The notes under the pieces are model-generated. The model saw only the letters and a list, made by a program, of their open reading frames with translations. It was not told where the DNA came from and ran no database searches. The position numbers and the translations under genes are program-made. This document shows, one piece after another, positions 9,046 to 16,730 of a stretch of DNA of 64,000 nucleotides. Each line of letters starts with the position of its first letter. The first letter of the stretch is position 1. Source of the stretch: CAMUQR01 sp963526735 (GTDB taxonomy: Bacteria; Patescibacteriota; Saccharimonadia; Saccharimonadales; Saccharimonadaceae); the NCBI GenBank assembly GCA_963526735.1, contig CAURNU010000002.1:62001-126000 (forward strand), written 5' to 3'.

Positions 9046-9990
9046 CTATTCCAGCTCGACTAGCTCACTAATTACGAAATTATCTGGCTGTCCCGTCACA
9101 AAGACCGCGCCCAGCTTCACATCCATTTCAGGGTATTTCTTCAGCACGACATCTGTTGCCAGACGCATTTTATTGAGCTTAAAAGCATTAATCGCGCTTT
9201 CGCCACCACCAAAATCTGCATTTTTGCGGGTTTTGACCTCAATTAGATAGATAGTTTGGTCGAGTTGAGCGACAATGTCGATTTCAAACATTTTCGTCCG
9301 CCAATTCCGACTTAAAATCGTAAATCCTTGCGTATCCAACCAATCCACCACCGCCTGCTCGCCCCAATCACCAATTACTTTAGTAGTAAGTGACGACTCG
9401 GACTCTGGTCGCACAAAACCGACCAGTTCTGACATCGGTCGAAAACTACGCCGATGTTGATCCGACACGCCGTAATCTAATATCGCCTGATGATGCGCTT
9501 TCGTGCCATAACCTACATGTTTTTCAAAACCATATTGAGCGTAGCGCGTATCCATACTCAGCTCCGTCATATGCCGGTCACGCGCAACTTTCGCCAAAAT
9601 CGCCGCCGCCGACACGCTTGGGATTAACAAATCAGCCTGCTTCATAGTACTCACTCGCACATCACCCACAAAATCACTAATTCCATCAACAATAATCTGC
9701 TCAACCTCAGCCAACAACTGTTTATCCAATTCCGCCAACGCCCGCTGGGCTGCTAATTTTAGCGCTTGACTGATACCGATTTGATCAATTTCGCCAGCCT
9801 CCACCCAACCCAAACCAAAACCCAATGCCCGCGCTTGAATCTCCGGCTCAAGTGCCAAACGACGCTTCGCCGTGAGCTTTTTACTATCAGTTAAACCCTC
9901 AATTTGGCAACCATCCGGCAAGATACACGCACCAACTACTAATGGTCCCGCCCATGATCCGCGTCCAACTTCATCAAACCCCAAAATCAT
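9046..9990 (-). CDS. rnhB: RNase HII fused to a YraN/UPF0102 nuclease-like domain
   Basis: 314 residues. Residues 1-190 are RNase HII, with catalytic D6 and E7 in GFDEVGRGSWAGP, D102 and D120. It removes ribonucleotides and RNA primers from RNA-DNA hybrids. Residues about 204-312 are a complete YraN domain: GEQAVVDWL, FEIDIV and LIEVKTRK keep the E, D, ExK layout of the restriction-endonuclease fold. In many bacteria these are separate neighbouring genes; here there is one reading frame with no stop or slip between. The function of YraN is not established. The next gene upstream ends at a separate hairpin. Confidence 0.93.
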   Translation of the reverse strand: MILGFDEVGRGSWAGPLVVGACILPDGCQIEGLTDSKKLTAKRRLALEPEIQARALGFGLGWVEAGEIDQIGISQALKLAAQRALAELDKQLLAEVEQIIVDGISDFVGDVRVSTMKQADLLIPSVSAAAILAKVARDRHMTELSMDTRYAQYGFEKHVGYGTKAHHQAILDYGVSDQHRRSFRPMSELVGFVRPESESSLTTKVIGDWGEQAVVDWLDTQGFTILSRNWRTKMFEIDIVAQLDQTIYLIEVKTRKNADFGGGESAINAFKLNKMRLATDVVLKKYPEMDVKLGAVFVTGQPDNFVISELVELE

Positions 9991-10015
9991 TTATCCATCT
10001 CTGTTTTTAACCTAA

Positions 10016-10043
10016 AAGCGGAGCTTAATTATCAGCTCCGCTT
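10016..10043 (-). terminator. Terminator-like hairpin after the thioredoxin-like gene
   Basis: AAGCGGAGC and GCTCCGCTT form a perfect nine-pair stem 15 bases after that gene's stop. The minus-strand T-tract after it is weak (TTAGGTTAAAAAC). Confidence 0.55.
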
Positions 10044-10057
10044 ACATTAGATTCGTC

Positions 10058-10684
10058 TTAAAATCCGCGGTAATGGTTAGCCGCAAACATTTTTTCTAAA
10101 CCCTCAACACTACGACCATATTTACTGAGTGAATCAGCAATTTTACCGTTTTTAATTAAGTAGAAATGAGGCGTACCAAAACCTTTTTCCTCGTTTGCTT
10201 CAGTCACACCAGCGTCAACTAAGAATTGATAAACCTGTTCGTATCCCTTGTAATCTTCGCTATTTTTCTCTGGTATACAGCTATAGCCAGCTTCAATTTT
10301 CTGAATTAAATCACGATTAGCGTTCTTGTCTTTGTGCTTTTCGAGAAATTGTTTCATTACTTTTTCTAAATTCAAACAATGACCACAATTACGACAACCG
10401 ATGTAAAACACTTGCTCACCTTCTTGCTTTAACTTCGTCGCCGCTTCAGCCAAAGCAATAGTTTTATACGGCTCGTTAGCGTTATCGACGCTATATTTGA
10501 CATTTTTAGCGTTACTGCCTGCATTATCTGATTTTTCGGTTGAACTAGCTGTGCCACGTTCCTTGCGCAAAGCCTCTTCGACCGCCGCTTGCTTGTTAGA
10601 TTCCATGAAGAACCAGCCGATTGAAATCACCGCAATTACCATAAATCCACTAAGTACCACCTGTGTCAGTTTTTCTGAATTCAT
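10058..10684 (-). CDS. Membrane-anchored thioredoxin-like protein (PedC/BrcD-like)
   Basis: 208 residues. One membrane helix (about 7-27) and a flexible linker precede a thioredoxin-like domain with GCRNCGHC, that is C97, C100 and C103. Later, GTPHFYLIKNGK supplies the cis-proline region expected of the fold. The domain probably faces outward and acts in disulfide chemistry of exported proteins; this is inference. The extra cysteine three residues after the CxxC is unusual for a simple thioredoxin. The start has AAGGAG seven bases upstream and its own TATAAT. Confidence 0.8.
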   Translation of the reverse strand: MNSEKLTQVVLSGFMVIAVISIGWFFMESNKQAAVEEALRKERGTASSTEKSDNAGSNAKNVKYSVDNANEPYKTIALAEAATKLKQEGEQVFYIGCRNCGHCLNLEKVMKQFLEKHKDKNANRDLIQKIEAGYSCIPEKNSEDYKGYEQVYQFLVDAGVTEANEEKGFGTPHFYLIKNGKIADSLSKYGRSVEGLEKMFAANHYRGF

Positions 10685-10713
10685 ACTTCTCCTTTTTATT
10701 AAACTTATCCTTA

Positions 10714-10719
10714 ATTATA
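10714..10719 (-). promoter_or_regulatory. -10 box of the thioredoxin-like gene
   Basis: TATAAT on the minus strand sits directly after the U-tract of the rplS terminator, about 30 bases before the ATG. AAGGAG precedes the start. Confidence 0.6.
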
Positions 10720-10727
10720 ACATAAAA

Positions 10728-10756
10728 ACCCGCCCAGAATCAGTTTTTGGGCGGGT
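10728..10756. terminator. Strong intrinsic terminator after rplS
   Basis: CCCGCCCA and TGGGCGGG form a GC-rich eight-pair stem. It is followed by TTTTTATG on the minus strand and also by a T-run on the plus strand. Confidence 0.85.
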
Positions 10757-10776
10757 ATTTTTTTTAGATAAGATGA

Positions 10777-11220
10777 TTATTTGGCTTCAGTCTCAGTTTT
10801 GGTTTCTGGTTCAGCTTTTGTTTCAGTTGCTGGTTCAGCAACTTCTTCAGTTACGCGAGCTTTACGGGTGTCAACAGCCTTCAGGCGAGCGCTTTTACCG
10901 CTACGTTCACGCATGTATGACAAGTAGTTACGACGTACTTTTGAGCTACGTACAACTTCAATTTTTTCAATCAACGGGCTATGCAGTAAGAAACTTTTTT
11001 CCACACCAACACCTGAAGCGATTTTACGAACGGTGATGCGTGCAGTATGCGATTGTTTGCGATCAGCACGAATCACAACGCCCTCAAACATCTGAACGCG
11101 CTCTTTATTGCCTTCTTTAATTTTTTGGTAAACTCGGACTTTGTCACCACTTTTGACGTCAACTAGCGCACCAGTTTTTTTCTGAGCGTCGTTAACCTTC
11201 TTAATCAATTCAAAACTCAT
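10777..11220 (-). CDS. rplS: 50S ribosomal protein L19 with acidic C-terminal extension
   Basis: 147 residues against about 115 for the usual protein. The core is recognisable: GDKVRVYQKIKEGNKERVQ, FEGVVIRADR, and the end of the fold LSYMRERSGKSARLK. The last 30 or so residues are a Glu/Thr/Lys/Ala tail with repeated ETK units. L19 sits at the 30S-50S interface; the tail may be disordered. It is a single-gene unit with a TATAAT at 11264-11269 and the strong terminator 10728-10756. Confidence 0.95.
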   Translation of the reverse strand: MSFELIKKVNDAQKKTGALVDVKSGDKVRVYQKIKEGNKERVQMFEGVVIRADRKQSHTARITVRKIASGVGVEKSFLLHSPLIEKIEVVRSSKVRRNYLSYMRERSGKSARLKAVDTRKARVTEEVAEPATETKAEPETKTETEAK

Positions 11221-11263
11221 CTTTTTCCTTAATTTTATTAGTTATTACTTCTACTAGCCGAGT

Positions 11264-11269
11264 ATTATA
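11264..11269 (-). promoter_or_regulatory. -10 box of rplS
   Basis: GGTATAAT on the minus strand lies about 43 bases before the start codon. No clear -35 was found. Confidence 0.55.
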
Positions 11270-11318
11270 CCACAAAAAATATTAAAAATAAAGAGTTATT
11301 TGTGTTAAACCACCCAAA

Positions 11319-12950
11319 CTACAAGACTCGGTTAATTTCTTCGATAGTGGTTTCACCGCGTAGTGCCGCCAAAGTAGCTTTTTCAATCATTGTCAACATA
11401 CCGTTTTGGCGTGCTAGCTCCTCGATTTGCGAAGCATCGAAACTGCCGACCTCAGTTTGCGACTGTAAGAAACGCTCAATTGTTTCATTGACCACCAACT
11501 GCTCCATAATCACCATGCGACCTTTATAGCCAAACGGAAATTCAGTCGTTGGCACCGGCTTATATAGAGTCATGTTTTCAATCAACGGACCTTTGATGAC
11601 GTCTGGGACTTTTTTCAGAGTATTTAAAACCCACGCTCGCTCCGCCTCGCTCGGCTGGTAAGGCTGTTTCGTATCAGGCACGAGTTTACGCAACAAACGC
11701 TGAGCAATAATCAAGCGAATCGACGATGCAAAAATTGGGTTGAATCCAATCATATCAATCATACGCGTAAAGGCCGCCGAAGCTGAATCGGCGTGAAAAG
11801 AACTCATCACCAAGTGACCAGTAATCGAAGCCTGAATCGCTGTTCGAGCCGTGTCCTCGTCACGAATCTCACCAACCATCACCACATCTGGGTCTAGACG
11901 CAAAATTGAGCGCAAACCACTGGAGAAACTACCGCCTTCGGTCGATTTAATCGGAATTTGTGCCACGCCAGTGATGCTGTATTCAATCGGATCTTCCAGA
12001 GTGATGATTTTTTTGTCAGTCGTGTTAAGCGCGTTCAGCATTGAGTATAATGTGGTAGATTTACCAGAACCAGTTGGACCGACTAATAGCACCAGTCCAC
12101 GTGGATGTGAGATAATTTCGTCAATTTCGTGGCGTGATTTCTCATCTAGTCCGAGCAAATCTAGATTTAGCAATGACTCATCAAAGTTAAACAAACGCAT
12201 CACTGAGTCCATACCATACATTGTTGGCACTACCTCAACACGCAAGTTTAGCAAGAACTGTTCACCGTTATCACGCACAATGTCCATATTCATACTACCC
12301 GACTGAGGTTTAGAGGCAGCCACCGAAATACCCGCTCGACTCGACAACTCGCCAATTAAAATACGATAGCGGTCACGACTAATCATCGCCACTGGGTGCA
12401 GAGCGCCGTCGACACGCATCCGAACACGAATCGAATCACGCATATTCTCAATGTGAATATCGCTAGCACCCAGCTTCTCAGCCTGAGTAATGAGATAATC
12501 AAACAACTGGTCAGCGCGCACACTATTGAGCGCTTCAGACACCGCCTGGATCGTATCACTGTCACCTTCTTTAGCAATCACAATATCTTCGTAGTGTGGT
12601 TTGACTGGCGGGTCGTAGCGATTAAGCATGACTTTAAACGCCGCTTCGCTAATCAGCACAAAATTAACATTTAAGCCCTGATCATTATAAAACTTCAGTT
12701 TACGCTGAATAAAAGATTGAGGTGTCCGCGACGTCACTGCAAAACGAAATGGTGTTTTGTTATCACCGGCTTGCAGAGGAATTGCTTGCTCAGCACGGAT
12801 TTCTTCGACCGTCAGCACATCTTTATATAACGGCATATCGTTTTCGACCGGGCGCATATCATAGTATTTTAACCCTAACACGCCGGCGCGCATCTGCGTC
12901 GAGTTTTCTTCTTCATTACGTCGTTTAATCTGAATTTGTTGTTCGTCCAT
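11319..12950 (-). CDS. pilB: PilB/GspE-type secretion ATPase
   Basis: 543 residues. Walker A GPTGSGKS is at 291-298. The Asp box LEDPIEYSITGVAQIPI, Walker B LDPDVVMVGEIRDEDTA and His box SFHADSA follow. It powers extension of type IV pilus-like fibres from the cytoplasmic face of the membrane. The tetracysteine zinc motif usual between the His box and GYKGR is absent: the region is RLLRKLVPD, then KPVPTTEFPFGYKGR, with no cysteine. TATAAT lies seven bases before the ATG, so a leaderless mRNA is predicted. No other pilus gene is adjacent. Confidence 0.92.
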   Translation of the reverse strand: MDEQQIQIKRRNEEENSTQMRAGVLGLKYYDMRPVENDMPLYKDVLTVEEIRAEQAIPLQAGDNKTPFRFAVTSRTPQSFIQRKLKFYNDQGLNVNFVLISEAAFKVMLNRYDPPVKPHYEDIVIAKEGDSDTIQAVSEALNSVRADQLFDYLITQAEKLGASDIHIENMRDSIRVRMRVDGALHPVAMISRDRYRILIGELSSRAGISVAASKPQSGSMNMDIVRDNGEQFLLNLRVEVVPTMYGMDSVMRLFNFDESLLNLDLLGLDEKSRHEIDEIISHPRGLVLLVGPTGSGKSTTLYSMLNALNTTDKKIITLEDPIEYSITGVAQIPIKSTEGGSFSSGLRSILRLDPDVVMVGEIRDEDTARTAIQASITGHLVMSSFHADSASAAFTRMIDMIGFNPIFASSIRLIIAQRLLRKLVPDTKQPYQPSEAERAWVLNTLKKVPDVIKGPLIENMTLYKPVPTTEFPFGYKGRMVIMEQLVVNETIERFLQSQTEVGSFDASQIEELARQNGMLTMIEKATLAALRGETTIEEINRVL

Positions 12951-12957
12951 TACTTAC

Positions 12958-12963
12958 ATTATA
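12958..12963 (-). promoter_or_regulatory. Leaderless -10 box of the pilB-like gene
   Basis: TATAAT on the minus strand is seven bases before the ATG at 12950. It is back-to-back with the promoter of the divergent SpoU gene; only 51 bases separate the two start codons. Confidence 0.7.
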
Positions 12964-12984
12964 CAAGATTCTTATGGTTTTTTG

Positions 12985-12990
12985 TATGAT
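12985..12990 (+). promoter_or_regulatory. -10 box of the second SpoU methyltransferase gene
   Basis: TATGAT lies 11 bases before the ATG at 13002, with no Shine-Dalgarno site. The predicted leader is only a few bases. Confidence 0.55.
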
Positions 12991-13001
12991 AAAATTATCA
13001 C

Positions 13002-13493
13002 ATGGAAATTGTTTTATTGCTACATAACATTCGTTCAATTCATAATGTCGGCTCAATTATGCGTACTGCTGAAGGATTTGGCTTAAAATCAGTGGTGTTT
13101 TCGGGTTATACACCTCATCCACGCGTTGCCGATGACCCACGCCTCCCGCATATCATCGAAAAAATCGAGCGCGAACTCCATAAAACCGCCCTTGATGCTG
13201 AAAAATTACTAAATGCCCGCTATTACGATGACCCGCTCGCGGTGGTTGCTGATTTTCGTCAGGCTGGTTATCAAATTTTAGCATTAGAACAGAGTGCCTC
13301 AAGTGTTAATTTACGTGATTTTAACTTAACTCAGCCTGCCTTGTTAATCCTGGGTGAAGAAGTACATGGCATTCCGCCGGAATTATTGCAAACAGCCGAC
13401 ACCACTCTCGAGATCCCGATGCACGGACAAAAAGAATCATTCAATGTCAGCGTGGCGACTGGAATTTGCCTTTATCAACTGACTAATGACTAA
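13002..13493 (+). CDS. Short SpoU-family RNA 2'-O-methyltransferase
   Basis: 163 residues, a minimal SPOUT domain without any extra RNA-binding domain. Motif 1 is NIRSIHNVGSIMRTAEGFG, motif 2 is ALLILGEEVHGIP and motif 3 is ESFNVSVATGICLYQL. It probably methylates a tRNA or rRNA ribose; the length resembles TrmL-like proteins but the target is not proven. It is divergent from the pilB-like gene, with an almost leaderless promoter. Confidence 0.88.
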   Translation: MEIVLLLHNIRSIHNVGSIMRTAEGFGLKSVVFSGYTPHPRVADDPRLPHIIEKIERELHKTALDAEKLLNARYYDDPLAVVADFRQAGYQILALEQSASSVNLRDFNLTQPALLILGEEVHGIPPELLQTADTTLEIPMHGQKESFNVSVATGICLYQLTND

Positions 13494-13734
13494 GGTGTTT
13501 GTTTTCTTCTATAACCATTCTGCGTTAAGTAAGCTAAATTTGTTCCTTGTATGATTGCTTGAACTATTTACATGTGTCAAAAAGATCCGATAACAAGAGA
13601 TTACGTTTCATTTTCAAGTAACACACTCCGCTGTGGTATCGTCCGATCGCTAACTTTCGCTTGTGGCTAATTAGCCTCTAAACTCCAAAACACCCATCAG
13701 TTGACGGGTGTTTTTTCATATCTACGGAACGCGA
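13494..13734. other. Intergenic region with possible small transcript
   Basis: There are 240 bases between convergent genes. No open frame of note and no tRNA arm was seen. A TATGAT (13550-13555) and the hairpin at 13689-13716 would bound a transcript of about 155 bases on the plus strand, but no -35 element supports it. Confidence 0.3.
13689..13716. terminator. Bidirectional terminator between the SpoU gene and rplY
   Basis: AACACCC and GGGTGTT form the stem. Six T follow on the plus strand and TTTTGG on the minus strand. Confidence 0.75.
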
Positions 13735-14406
13735 TTAAGCTTTCACTTCTTCAGTTGGAGCTTCTGCGCCTTTGTCTGATTCGACGTCAGCTACTTCTTG
13801 AGCATCGCCACCAGTTGCTTCATTCTGAGCCTCTAGTTGTGCTGGGTCATAAACATTCGCTACTGCTAGATTTAAGTCAATTTCTTTATCGGTAAACTCA
13901 ACACCTTTTGGTAATTTAATGTCGCCAAGTGTAATGTGATCACCAGCTTCTTTTAGCTCAGCCAGTGGTACTTCGAGTTCAGCCGGCATTTGATTTGGTA
14001 AAGCACGAAGCTCAATTTGCTCGAGCACTTGCATCACCACCAAGCCAGCTCGCTCAGCTGGGCTTTCGCCTTTACCGACTAAGACGATTTCGACTTCGGC
14101 ATCAATTGGGTCTTTTGCCGAAATTGACTGGAATTCGATGTTAGCTAAAGTGCGCTTCACTGGATCACGATCGATTTTTTTAATAATCGAAAAATAAGCC
14201 TTGCCGTCAACTTCCAAATTGACCGGAGTTGAAAAACCAACTTTTTCGAATAGTTTATCAAGCGCGATTTGATCGGCTTCGACGTTAATTGGTTGATGTT
14301 TTGCACCATACACCACGCCGGGGACAAGTCCCGCTAGGCGCAACGCCTTGACTTTTTTGCCGGTGACTTCTCGTTTTTGAACTTTAAAGGTAATTTTTTC
14401 TGCCAT
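13735..14406 (-). CDS. rplY: 50S ribosomal protein L25/general stress protein Ctc
   Basis: 223 residues, the long two-domain Ctc form. The N-terminal 5S-rRNA-binding L25 domain (about 1-92) is followed by the TL5-type beta domain (VEIVLVGKGESPAERAG, about 100-185) and an acidic tail. Frame-compatible codons extend to 14454, but the ATG at 14406 has GGAAGGAAACA upstream and begins with the family's usual sequence, so it is chosen. A TATAAT at 14468-14473 supplies the promoter. Confidence 0.95.
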   Translation of the reverse strand: MAEKITFKVQKREVTGKKVKALRLAGLVPGVVYGAKHQPINVEADQIALDKLFEKVGFSTPVNLEVDGKAYFSIIKKIDRDPVKRTLANIEFQSISAKDPIDAEVEIVLVGKGESPAERAGLVVMQVLEQIELRALPNQMPAELEVPLAELKEAGDHITLGDIKLPKGVEFTDKEIDLNLAVANVYDPAQLEAQNEATGGDAQEVADVESDKGAEAPTEEVKA

Positions 14407-14467
14407 TGTTTCCTTCCCTTCGTTACATTGATTTGTTCTGCGGCTGCAAAACAAACAGATATACTAT

Positions 14468-14473
14468 ATTATA
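14468..14473 (-). promoter_or_regulatory. -10 box of rplY
   Basis: GGTATAAT on the minus strand lies 61 bases before the chosen ATG at 14406. Confidence 0.55.
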
Positions 14474-14497
14474 CCATAGTTTCAACAGTGGCAATTT

Positions 14498-16210
14498 TTA
14501 AATTTCCGCCAAGAGTTGTGAAAAACGAATCTTAAACCGATCGGCAGTCATTGGGATTTGTGTCAAAGCCGACAAGCCGGTTTGGCCACAACAAATCAGA
14601 TCGACCCCATCCGCTCTGAGTTGTTTGAAATCGCTCAGTGTCACTTCCGCAATAAAACTATATCGATTTAATTTCAGGCGATATTCTTGAATCTGCTCGG
14701 TGATGGTCCGCGCCCAGGCTTTTACCGTCTTAGCATCCAGCACCCGTCCTTGCAAGACTGGCAAGCGCAACCAAACCACCACTTGGTTCATATCGACATG
14801 TCGCGCCCGTAATTCAACCTCCAAGCTACGCAAAATGCGTAGATAGTCAAGCGCCACCGCACCTGGTCGACTATCAAAACTCACTTGTGCCACGCCTTTT
14901 ATCTCAATAATTGGCACGATAGCCCGACCAAGAGCTTTATTAGCAAATTCAGCCAGTTCACGGGTATTTGCGAGAATCACTCGATCACTTGGTGAAGCCT
15001 GCCCCATTAGAAACTCCGCTGTCGCCTTGAGAATGGCGACTTTGTGAAATTGAGCCTGATTGAGACGTTGATCCAAATCATCGAACTGCATCACCACTTC
15101 ACGACTACCGCCACCTAGCACTCGCATACGCGACGCTAAAGTATACCCAAGTGCCATCTGATCCTTGAGCGCGTCTAGTAACTCTGGTCGTTGCTGTTTT
15201 AACTCTAGAAAATGTTTTTCGGCCAGCACCACGCCATTACCACGAATTGGTAAATCACGTACTTCTAGAATATTTTGAGCCGTCTCTAGACTCTGCGTCG
15301 ACAAATCCAGCACTAACCGACCAGCGCCGTTAATCTGACGAGCCTGGTTGAGGATTAGTTTCGCCATATTTGGCTCACCTCGGATTAATTCAATCTCCGG
15401 ATTACGGTGAGTGATTTGTGTCAGCGCTGCGCCAATATTGACTTGATTAGATCGCACAATCGACTGACCAATGCGGGCAATCAGCTCCAATTTATCCTCA
15501 ACGTCAAAATCATAACCAAGCACCTTGATGGCAATCGCCAACCACTCAAGTGACTTAAGTTCAAGATAATCAGCATTGGTTAATTTATAAGTCCGAAACT
15601 TATCGGATAGCGACAGGCCAGAGCGATGATTCACCAATAAAGTCTGCTGATCAAATTGAAATTGATTGAGAATATTCTCGGTTTCGCCCGTCTGATAAGA
15701 AATCAAATCTGACCACACTAAACTAGCGCGCCGTAATAAACGCCGACCAGCTTCCGAACGTCGCAGGTCATGTCGATATTCCACCACCAGCTTTATAGCT
15801 GGATGACAATCAAGATAATCATTAATCGAATCAAGCGTCGCGTCAGACAGAGTAGCGCTTTCGAGCAGGACTATGGTTTTTGGAACCAATGCCGGCTCTT
15901 CCCAGAGGTAATCATCATACCGCCCAGCTCGCACTACCTTATAATCCTCACCAACCTTTAATATCACCCGCACCGCAAAATTGCGCGCTTTTTCTGGCAA
16001 CATTACCTGATAGTCTAACAATCCCAGCGTGTGTTTTAATAAACCTAGTTGCGAAAAAATCCGCTTCGAACTGCGCGCCACCAATGCCCGATTATCAAAC
16101 CGAATATCCAACCACGCACGGTTATTTTCATCATACAGAATATCGCGTTGCTCCAAATCGATAATCTGACGCTCCACATTTTGACCAATAACTAAAACCG
16201 TTGCTTTCAC
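14498..16210 (-). CDS. Large protein of unknown function, possibly with a degenerate PfkB-like N-terminal domain
   Basis: 570 residues from a GTG start; another in-frame GTG is at 16216. The inner GTG is preferred because AAAAAGGG stands five bases before it. I cannot assign a family with confidence. The opening KATVLVIGQN and the stretch KLVVEYRHDL to SLVWSDLISYQTGE faintly resemble a ribokinase-like fold, while the C-terminal 100 residues (VVVWLRLPVL, VDLICCGQTGLSAL) look like a TIM-barrel end. Neither has a recognisable catalytic signature. It has no signal peptide or membrane helix. It lies between rplY and a secreted peptidase operon with its own TATAAT. Confidence 0.75.
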   Translation of the reverse strand: MKATVLVIGQNVERQIIDLEQRDILYDENNRAWLDIRFDNRALVARSSKRIFSQLGLLKHTLGLLDYQVMLPEKARNFAVRVILKVGEDYKVVRAGRYDDYLWEEPALVPKTIVLLESATLSDATLDSINDYLDCHPAIKLVVEYRHDLRRSEAGRRLLRRASLVWSDLISYQTGETENILNQFQFDQQTLLVNHRSGLSLSDKFRTYKLTNADYLELKSLEWLAIAIKVLGYDFDVEDKLELIARIGQSIVRSNQVNIGAALTQITHRNPEIELIRGEPNMAKLILNQARQINGAGRLVLDLSTQSLETAQNILEVRDLPIRGNGVVLAEKHFLELKQQRPELLDALKDQMALGYTLASRMRVLGGGSREVVMQFDDLDQRLNQAQFHKVAILKATAEFLMGQASPSDRVILANTRELAEFANKALGRAIVPIIEIKGVAQVSFDSRPGAVALDYLRILRSLEVELRARHVDMNQVVVWLRLPVLQGRVLDAKTVKAWARTITEQIQEYRLKLNRYSFIAEVTLSDFKQLRADGVDLICCGQTGLSALTQIPMTADRFKIRFSQLLAEI

Positions 16211-16253
16211 GACCACCCTTTTTATATTAAACTTATGTTTTATTTATGAAGTA

Positions 16254-16259
16254 TTATAT
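16254..16259 (-). promoter_or_regulatory. -10 box of the large unknown gene
   Basis: GATATAAT on the minus strand lies about 43 bases before the GTG start at 16210. Confidence 0.5.
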
Positions 16260-16286
16260 CAAATATGCTAAATAATGCCAATGAAG

Positions 16287-16730
16287 TTAATTAGAGAGTT
16301 TTTGAATTGTGACGGAATCATCGTTGTGATTCAAGGTGACTTTATAGCGCGCGGTTTTTTCGACTGTCAAATGAAAAATCGTCTGATCAGTGCCGGCTTT
16401 TTTGTCGTAAACACTCTCGATTGGTTGCTCAATTTGGGCATTGCGATGATCAAATTCTCCTTGATCTTTTACTAACAGACGCGATATTTCGTTAGTTAAA
16501 GTTTGCTGTTGTTTGTCTGAGATCACTGAGCCAAGCTCCACTTGATCTTGATTTTTCTGATCCCAGCCAGCAATAATCACTGTATTTTGCTTCGGCTGAC
16601 CAACACCGCCAGTTGGACCGGCGTAATCGCGATTCGTCCACCAATATACTACGATTAGCGACACCGACAGAACAATAATTAAGCCAATTAATAGTTTGTT
16701 TTCTTGAATGATTTTAAGTAATTGTTTCAT
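16287..16730 (-). CDS. Small single-pass membrane protein, unknown function
   Basis: 147 residues. One helix (about 15-33) precedes a mostly hydrophilic outer part without cysteines. A frame-compatible GTG at 16748 is upstream, but the ATG at 16730 has GAGGA five bases before it and overlaps the peptidase stop by one base (TAATG). That is classic translational coupling, so this start is chosen. The tight coupling suggests it works with the secreted C39-like protein upstream. No family recognised. Confidence 0.75.
   Translation of the reverse strand: MKQLLKIIQENKLLIGLIIVLSVSLIVVYWWTNRDYAGPTGGVGQPKQNTVIIAGWDQKNQDQVELGSVISDKQQQTLTNEISRLLVKDQGEFDHRNAQIEQPIESVYDKKAGTDQTIFHLTVEKTARYKVTLNHNDDSVTIQKLSN

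Noticed and set aside
10497..11036. 179-residue plus-strand open frame across the thioredoxin-like and rplS genes
   Set aside because: It runs antisense to two well-supported genes and the terminator between them, and its sequence has no domain features.
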